Part shown: positions 33,101 to 40,226 of the stretch, in pieces | Numbering within the stretch: the first letter of the stretch is position 1 | Layout of the letters: each line of letters begins with the position of its first letter | NCBI GenBank assembly: GCA_009801015.1 | Contig: VHZZ01000601.1 | Location: forward strand, 71,865 to 112,090 | DNA from: Silene noctiflora | Lineage: Eukaryota > Streptophyta > Magnoliopsida > Caryophyllales > Caryophyllaceae | Direction of reading: 5' to 3' | Length of the DNA stretch: 40,226 nt | The notes under the pieces: generated by a model | What the model was told of the DNA's origin: nothing | What the model saw: the letters and a program-made list of their open reading frames with translations, nothing else | The model's database searches: none | Made by a program: the position numbers and the translations under genes

Positions 33101-36100
33101 GTGTCATAATGAGTTTCAATCCTTTTAAGTAAACACCTGTCTGGGTAACACCTTCATCTACTAGTGACGTAGCACCTGACTTCACTTTAGCATGCTGAAT
33201 GTGGGGCTGATGGGTTGTCACAGAATCACAAATTTTAGATGGAAAGGCCACAAGAGCATCAATTAAACCTTCCCATGCAACCTGTATGGCCACAAACAAA
33301 GCAAATATCAATGAAGAGCTAGGAGATATCATAGTTTTCTTAAACGGTAATAGACCAAGATATGAACAAATGCATCCATGACTAATGAAACTGAACATAA
33401 ATCTCGCAGGAAAATGACACTCTAGCAAGACAATACAGAAAACTCAAATCCAAGTAAAGACCATTGCACAATGCCCCTTTGCAGTATTTTTTTTTCCCAC
33501 TAACAATAAACAGAAGGACAAGTCATAAAGAAATTATTATACAATTCATGTGCTCTTCGGTGAACAAGTGTACAACATACCAAAGTTGCAATCTGAACTT
33601 GGGGATCTGAATCAGAAAATGTCTGCTCAGGAACCTTAAGTAATTCGTTAACCAAATGCCTACTTTTCAAGGAGTGATATCCAAGTATACAGATAAACCA
33701 TCTCCATGCTAGGAGTGCCTGAACTTTCTTGCCTTGTTTCAACAATTCCTTCATCGCAGGAAGTAGCTTGAGCTTCATTTCATGAGCAATCGCCTAACAA
33801 GAAATACAACAATACAAAAATGAGCACTGTAAATGACCAACCTTAAAATAAACAAGAGTAAGAAAAAGATAATTTACTACAGTTCCACACATCAGGACAG
33901 GAATTCCAAACCAATATAAAGCACTTTCAAGTTTCAGCAATCTTGTAAATACTTAAAAATTACTAATAGTAATAGCTACAAGCAACATACGAATAACATT
34001 TAGTGGGGAAGATGGTTTTCATAACCTGACCCTTCCCACAAACAGTTGATCATGGGTCTCCTCATATTTCAGTATCTATCAATGTTAAATTATCTTACTG
34101 ACAGTCTAAACTCAGAAAATAAGCACAACCATAAGAAACTTCCAATTCACCCTTAAGGCCTTAATAATAGGTGCGCTCAATCAAAAGGACAAAAGATGTT
34201 GTTTATGGAATTAGGCGTTGATATTAGCATCTATAGGCTTACATGAAAGCATGACTAAATTGTTAAATCACTGTACCTTTGAGAGAGCCTGTTGGGGAGG
34301 AATTATTAGACCTTTGATCTTTAATAAGCATCTTTGGCACATGTCCCTCTCCCTTTTATCAGTACTAAGGAGTCTTCTGTAGATAGGTGGTGCCCATATG
34401 TTTGATGCATCTCTCATCTTTTCACTTAACTGAGCACCTAGCTTCATAACTGCCTGTCAAATCCACCCAGAAAAGCGACAGACTCAGACCATCTGAATAA
34501 CTAAACAAAATGTTCTAAATATGTAATCCAGAACACATTAACACAATGTTTTATACTTTTATGTATGTACTCCAAACACATATTAGCATATAAAATAGGT
34601 GAACAGTCATAAATCACTTACCTTATGGGACAAGGCGTTGAAAGTAAAAATGCTATCAGATTCAAGGGTAAATCCATAAGACTAACAACAAGTCAGCAGT
34701 TTGCACACTTCTTAGAGAGTTATGAATGACCTTAAACGGCATTTTCTTATCAATGTGAAACTATAAGTGGAAGGTATTCAGATAAAAGAGTGTAGCATAA
34801 GTTCTTCTCTAGTTCACATCGTATACATGGGGGCCATCAGCCCACAATGCCATTATTTTGATTTTCTAAAAACTGCCAATGGTTACATGCATACTCCCTC
34901 AATCCAACTTATATTTTCTCATTTTTCCCTCTTGATTTATCCCCAATTAATTGTCCTATATCTAGATTTATTTAGGAAAAAGAGTGAACATCAATCCCCT
35001 GCTTAATATATCACAGAAAGGAAAGGAGGCCAATATAAATGGGATGGAGGGAGTACAATGTAATATTAACGCAAAACTTACCTAACATAGTTCCAAAACA
35101 TTGGGACTTTACCAAGGGTAGTAAGCTTTGTGCGTGAGATACTAGGTTATGAGAACATGGACAATGCAAGAGAATTTTTGCACCATACTTCAAATTCCAT
35201 CAAACAAAGAAACTTTGACAAGGTATAAGTGTATAACCATTGCTAAGAAGAAAGAACCATTTAGCAATAACTGTCTTGGTATAGTTCTAAATGCTCCTAT
35301 GACCTTTACCCATTTGACGTCTACTTCCTCTTGACAATGAATCCACAAATAGATGTGTAGAGATGATGCTGGTTGTGCCAGTTCTAAATACTTCTACATT
35401 CCTCAGTAAATTACTACATAACCCACAGCATTTCGCATGCATACTGAACTGCTGGTGATATCATAGAAACTTGACAGAGAAAAGTTTTCATTAGCACAGA
35501 GTACTTATCTTAAAAAAAACATCGTCGACCAGAAAAAGAATATAATTACCTCAATGCCCTCAAATGTTGTAGATAGAGAACCAGCAGGATTGTCAAGTGA
35601 ATGAACAATGGACCTCAATAATGAATCAAAATGAAGAACTAATGATGAAGCATCAAGCTGCTGCATTGATATACACCATACTCCCATGTTGCAAACGACC
35701 TAAGATCAGAACCATCATAGGGTTAAACTGTAACTGCTAAAGACCGTAAATTTAATACCCATATTGACACATGCTATGTACATGCTTGATACCTTGATTT
35801 TTGTTGTTGTTATAAGCGTAGCTAGTGACTCCAACACCTCACTTATGCATTGCTCTGTATACAGTTCCAAAGAACAAAATCATTCTCAATCTATATGACA
35901 ATAAAGCATAAGGATAGAGCAATGTATGGTACAGGAATGATAAAAATAGGAACTTGTCACTGAAATTGCACAATTTTGTGTGTTTATTAGGGATCCAACT
36001 ATCAAGGTTAAGCATAACTAAATCACCAACACAAAAAACTCTGAACAATACTGGGTAAAACTAAATCAATTGCGGCCGTATTATTTCTGGTTAAACTTGC

Positions 36101-36550
36101 ACAACTACTTCTCTAGCCAAACATGAATCAGAAAGCAGTAAGATACTATGAATAAAGTAAGAATTGGAAGCATACTAGGAATGGCAGCGACGATGGAGGG
36201 ATGATAAATCATGAATCCCAAACACTTCAAAGCCAATTCAACGCTGCAAACACAACCCAGTCAGTAAAGTGTTAGTAAATGAAAAACAAAATAAGAAAAA
36301 TGGAGATTAATAAAATAAAATAAAATGAAAATAAAAATTAGGGTTACATTTGTTCATCTGCATGATGGACACGAATGTCAGCGACGATGGAAGAAAGGAT
36401 AGTTAGGGATGAATGAATAAGAGATTGGAGTAAGGAATTATCATTGCTGGATTGTTGTTGAAGATGTTCAAGGGTTGAGTACGCATACGCTTTCTCTGAT
36501 TTTGAACCCGATAATACTTTACTTTTTATTTCTTCCAACAAATTCGACAT
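30108..36550 (-). CDS. RIF1: Rif1 N-terminal-domain (ARM/HEAT) protein
   Basis: Large helical-repeat protein of the plant family annotated with the telomere-associated Rif1 N-terminal domain; Rif1 acts in replication timing and DNA-end protection in other eukaryotes. Exons on the minus strand: 36550-36348, 36243-36176, 35854-35793, 35699-35550, 34453-34277, 33793-33581, 33281-31603, 31314-31255, 31171-31102 and 30764-30108, all in frame, giving about 1112 aa. Family blocks are clear: ALKCLGFMIYHPSIVA, CNMGVWCISMQQLDAS, HSLDNPAGSLSTTFEGIE, WAPPIYRRLLS, KVPEQTFSDSDPQVQIA, LKLIMTPIIEIMT and EKTLDHSSPSISEPTIKFWN. The C-terminus is basic (RRKRERRELTEHQREVRRA) and then acidic, ending DADLILDLLKRV. 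I saw no convincing PP1-docking motif. No signal peptide or membrane span is seen. The identity rests on recalled plant homologues; the biochemical role in plants is inferred. Confidence 0.88.
34895..35053. mobile_element. Stowaway-like MITE, second family, in a Rif1-like intron
   Basis: 159 bp flanked by TA at 34893-34894 and 35054-35055. The left end reads CTCCCTCAATCCAACTTATA, and the right end read on the minus strand is CTCCCTCCATCCCATTTATA. Its interior differs from the elements at 23363 and 37170. It lies in the intron between the fourth and fifth coding exons of the Rif1-like gene. Confidence 0.82.
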
Positions 36551-36699
36551 TGTTGCTCTTCAATTTTTGGGGATTTTGAGGTTTAATTTATTCGATTAAA
36601 CCTTTCGTAGGGAAGAAAGAGGGAAGGCTTTTCTAATTACGCGCCAATTTGTTCAAGTGGATGGGGAAATAGAGTAGTACCTAGTGGCTAGTAGAGCTG
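36551..36699. promoter_or_regulatory. Presumed leader and promoter of the Rif1-like gene
   Basis: Only about 150 bp separate the start codon from the degenerate GACCCGAA array, so the leader and core promoter must lie here or within the array. No TATA box stands out. Confidence 0.3.
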
Positions 36700-37130
36700 G
36701 CAAAAAGTAACCCGACCCGATTGACCCGATCCGAAAAGACTGACCCAAGACCCGAATGACCCGAACTACATCACCCGAATGTGACCCGAAAACCCGAACA
36801 AACCCGACCCGACCCGAACATGACCCAAACTTTTGACCCGTAACTGACCCAACCCAAAAATGACCCGGTTCTGAAACCACCCAACCCGAAAATGACTCGA
36901 CAAAATATAACTCTAATTGAACCGAAAGAACTTGAAATGGCTTTTTCTCTCTTATTCATTGACCCGAAAATGACCCGACCCAAAATAACCCGACCCGATT
37001 ACCTGAAACTGACCCGACGAACAAACCTGAAATAAACCCGAAACCCGAAATGACCCGAGGCGACCCGAATTAACCCGAAATCAATGAAAGACCCGAACTG
37101 ACCCGACCCGTTAACCTGATTTGCCAGGTC
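36700..37130. repeat. Degenerate GACCCGAA array
   Basis: More than thirty imperfect TGACCCGAA, AACCCGACCCGA and related units run for about 430 bp, interrupted by one AT-rich insert at about 36900-36955. Unit length and spacing vary, so this is a low-complexity, variant-rich repeat and not a regular satellite. Confidence 0.85.
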
Positions 37131-37169
37131 TAGTGGCTAGTGCCATCTCCAATGACAATTTGTGATATA

Positions 37170-37377
37170 CTCCCTCCGTCTCAGTCATTTGTTGTCCTTT
37201 GGTTTTGGCACAAAGACCANGGAAAGAGGAGGGAGCCAATTATAACATGACANGTGGACTAAATTGAAGGTGAAAAATCAAATTACTCATCAAATGCAAT
37301 CCTAAAATAGAAAGGACAACAAATGACTGAGACACCCAAAAATAAAAAAGGACAACAAATGACCGGGACGGAGGGAG
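37170..37377. mobile_element. Stowaway-like MITE, copy 2, with doubled right end
   Basis: 208 bp bounded by TA (37168-37169 and 37378-37379). The left end reads CTCCCTCCGTCTCAGTCATT. Two right ends follow one another: AGGACAACAAATGACTGAGAC at about 37313-37333 and AGGACAACAAATGACCGGGAC at about 37349-37369. The body matches the element at 23363-23534 in the opposite orientation, including TTTTGGCACAAAGACCA. Two ambiguous bases occur at 37220 and 37253. Confidence 0.85.
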
Positions 37378-38411
37378 TAATAATTATTATAATTACGACA
37401 GTCTCAAATGAGATTTGAGTAGAAATATAGTACAAGACTAAAGTTAATTGATGGTATCAAACTATCCATCCACTTTTCCTTAGGATAATTGGTCCTCAAT
37501 TATCCAATTTAAGTGGATCGAAATATAATGATCCAATTTAAGTGGACCAAAATGTAGTAGTGAATCGAAATGAAGGTGCGACTAAACCTAAGAAGTTTGC
37601 ACCCAGGGTATAAATGATCTGAAACGGTTCAACTTGAGAGTGACCTAATAACTTAAAATGATCCTACTTAGATTAACTCAAAATAACTGATTTGAAGAAA
37701 AACCTATATCGAAATGAGACCCAAAACGAATCAAAACTACCAAACTTGAAGTGATTCGACATGATGAACACATTTACCAAGTTTAAAAAGAAGTATAGAA
37801 ATAGCACGTCTACTATCAATCTATACAAATTATCATTTAAGAAGATAGCACATTAAGTTTAAGACGGGCCAAGTATCATACCACTTGTGAGGACACAAAA
37901 TGCTAAAACTCGGAAAAAGTTTGTAGCACGCGACATAGCATTAGCGTTTCTTTTGAATTGAATTTGAGCCCTCGAAACGATATGTAGAAAGCTTATGGTC
38001 TCTCCAGATTTGCCAATGGGAAGACAAACTTGCAACACAATTTGAAAGAAGAATAACTGTCAAAACTCTAAAGTATGAAGACAGCGCAATTAATGACTAA
38101 GCTATAGCTAGCCATAAATTAGCAACTCGTAATAAAAAAAAATATATGAACATGCATCATAGTGAAAGCATTTTCCAGGGGCTATCTGCCTATCTTGAAC
38201 TCAGCTTCAAAAGTGTTGGGTGAAAAATGAGTCGATCTGCTAGCAACACTTCTCGATGAGCAAATAGTACTAGTCACAAACAATGCATAAACAGAACAAA
38301 ACTGAAACAATAGTACAATACACCAACAGGAGCACGAGAGGAAGCAATATGACAAAAAGACGAGATAATCCCTAGATATTACTCACCTGATGTAATACAT
38401 TTATTCCAGAA
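37378..38411. other. Intergenic DNA without recognised genes
   Basis: AT-rich. Faint spaced CCAATTTAAGTGGA-type repeats lie at about 37495-37550. No coding or structural feature can be supported. Confidence 0.5.
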
Positions 38412-39703
38412 TCAGGACACTGTCCCAGCTATCTGGGGCCTCCTCCCGGGCTGCTTCTCAAGGCACGCCCCAGCAATGGCACAAGCTTCGTTCAATTCAT
38501 TATTGGGTATTTTCCCTTTAAGCTTTGGATCAACCATTTCCGCAAAGTCTCCTTCATCTTTGAGGTAAGGTTGTGCCTGGAAGGAACCATACCACAGAAG
38601 ACAGATCACCAATAATATCAAAGTAATAGAAAAGTTACCCAGTCATAGATATTGCTGCATAACTGCCTCAAAATACAAATAGACAAAATAGCATCTATCT
38701 TACCCAGTCAATCAGTTTTTGCCTCTCCCCATCTTCTGTATGAAAGATTCCTTTTTTTGCAGTGATAACCTCTAGCAAAAGTATACCGAATCCATAGATA
38801 TCGGCTGCAACAGTTACGGTCTTAGTCAAACAAAAATCGTGGAACCCGTAACCATATGATCTATCCGTTTCAATTGAACAACCAGTTGTATTAGGGGTAA
38901 GAAACATAGTAAGCACTCCAGCTGCAGAGAGTTTAGGGGTGAAGTCTTCATCGAGCCAGACATTAGCAGGTTCTATGTAGCAGTGTAGAATAGTTGGATT
39001 CATGACATTTTGCAAATGTTCTATAGCCCTTGCAACCCCAAGAACAACTTTCATCCTTGTCCTCCAGTCCAGACACATTTGATTGCCTTCAAAAATTGTA
39101 CATATTAGGATTAGTATGCATCAAGCACATTACAAGACGCGAAATATCAAACGAAGAGACATTACACACCATGCAAATAATTTTCTAAAATCCTCCATGC
39201 AAATACTCGTAAACCAATGCCCTACTTCCTCGGTGAGTAGAATAGCCAATCAAGTTTGCAAGATTTGGATGATTAAGTTGAGTAAGTAGGACAAATCTTG
39301 ATAAAATTCTTCATTGGTCATAAAGCGTACTTGTTTGAGGCGTCTAATGGCAAAAACCTACATTCCAAAGATGAAACAGGAGTAACCTACATTCCAAATA
39401 TACTATTAAAAATCGAAAGAATATGATAGAAAAATACGAGAGAGTATTCAACAAATCTACCTCATTAGTATAAAGCATTTTGCCTCTAAAGACGTCTCCC
39501 AAACAATCTTCATTCATTCGAAAATGTGTCCCGAAGCTGTAAGTTGCATTTACGAGTGACTCATAAGTAAATTGGCGAAGCCCTTCCACAGCGGAATCCT
39601 TAAGCTCGGAGTTTGATTGGGGACGCGCTTCCACGGCGGAGTCCTTAAGTTGGGAGTGTGAATTATCGGCCACCAGTACATCTAAAAATATGAGAAAACG
39701 CAT
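38412..39703 (-). pseudogene. Decayed receptor-like cytoplasmic kinase (RLCK-VII/PBL-like)
   Basis: Four exon-like segments on the minus strand: 39703-39461, 39357-39170, 39086-38704 and 38576-38412, with GT/AG borders. The order matches a PBS1-like kinase: QFTYESLVNATYSF, VFAIRRLKQVRF, ALVYEYLHGG, LDWRTRMKVVLGVARAIEHLQ, DIYGFGILLLEVITAKKG and FAEMVDPKLKGK. Core catalytic motifs are lost. The VAIK lysine position reads AIRR, HRDLK reads HCYIE, DFG reads AAG, and the GT-GYxAPE loop is unrecognisable. In the second segment two single-base losses (near 39273 and 39188) break and then restore the frame; without them the length fits the expected exon phase. The C-terminus stops early after GTVS. 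It is most likely a pseudogene. A conserved pseudokinase is possible only if both frameshifts are sequencing errors. Exons further upstream may be missing. Confidence 0.8.
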
Positions 39704-40226
39704 AACATGCTTCCACGTGATTTAGTTTTCTCCATTTAAAATCATGAATATTTAATTGTTTACTTAGGCTCTGTTTAGTTTTCTTATTTACAAAATATAA
39801 GGAAAATATTAGTAAAAAGTATAAGTAAAATAAAATCTGATACCTGAAATTTAAAAAGCTACCCTAAATAGCTAAAAAAGCTACTTTCATCAAAACAAGT
39901 ATCTAAAAATGCATGTCAAACAAAATCTTAGACTAACTATTACTCTTATCTTTTAAGATCCAATACAAGCAAAATCGTGGTTAAGTTGTTCTACTAATGA
40001 TACTTTACGAGCACCATATGAGATATGTATTTTAGATTTTTACACCATCTTAGAGTAATTTTTTTTATAACAGTTACATGTATATAAAGATTCTATTATA
40101 TATGAGGGCAATATATACATACATTGTCGTCAAATGAATTTTCTGATGAATGGTAACTCCATTATGGATTTGATTTCAAGAATCCAAGGTTTGATTTTAT
40201 GTTATTTTCTTCATTAGTCGGATAAC
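39704..40226. other. AT-rich DNA at the window end
   Basis: No gene is seen. A GGCTCTGTTTAG motif at about 39769 resembles the end of a hAT-type MITE, and TTTTGTTTGAC on the opposite strand near 39920 could be its partner, but the match is too weak to call an element. Confidence 0.4.

Noticed and set aside
39769..39930. hAT-like MITE at the window end
   Set aside because: The candidate ends match only partially and no target duplication could be fixed.

Overview
This is a piece of a plant nuclear genome, from a eudicot. Genes have many introns with GT-AG borders, intergenic DNA is AT-rich, and Stowaway-type elements ending in CTCCCTCC with TA target duplications are present. Several proteins are plant-specific: a chloroplast outer-envelope import GTPase, an acid phosphatase of the PAP26 type, the plant sterol isomerase HYD1, and a VAMP71-type R-SNARE. 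The repeat style (Stowaway family, degenerate GACCCGAA arrays) suggests Caryophyllales, but this is an inference. No operon, CRISPR, phage or other prokaryotic feature is present.

Layout. 1-3316: tandem satellite of about 313 bp monomers, entered mid-array. 4544-7463 (+): TOC90, 2 coding exons, 792 aa. 8275-9426 (-): intronless ARM-repeat protein. 9427-11102: intergenic DNA with a fold-back element, a GACCCGA-type degenerate repeat and microsatellites. 11103-15405 (+): PAP26, 9 exons, 475 aa. 15876-17529 (-): heptahelical PAQR-type membrane protein, 4 exons including a 58-bp one. 18095-18942 (-): HYD1 sterol isomerase, 3 exons, 219 aa. 19265-20441 (-): rearranged C-terminal fragment of eIF3c joined to an unrelated short coding fragment. 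20640-21390: probable LTR-retrotransposon remnant. 23676-27650 (+): ANTH-domain clathrin adaptor of the PICALM3 type, 14 coding exons, 557 aa. 28448-29540 (-): VAMP71 R-SNARE, 4 exons, 219 aa. 30108-36550 (-): Rif1-N-terminal-domain protein, 10 exons, about 1112 aa. 36700-37130: degenerate GACCCGAA array. 37170-37377: Stowaway element with a doubled right end. 38412-39703 (-): decayed receptor-like cytoplasmic kinase.

Exon models were built by hand from reading-frame phase, GT/AG borders and remembered family sequences. Every internal junction of the intact genes keeps the frame. The genes are ordinary housekeeping loci and do not form a functional cluster. The more unusual material lies in the accessory DNA: the mixed-subtype satellite, the scrambled eIF3c copy with its chimeric tail, the kinase relic with two compensating frameshifts and lost catalytic motifs, and the related Stowaway copies. 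I found no convincing previously undescribed biological system.
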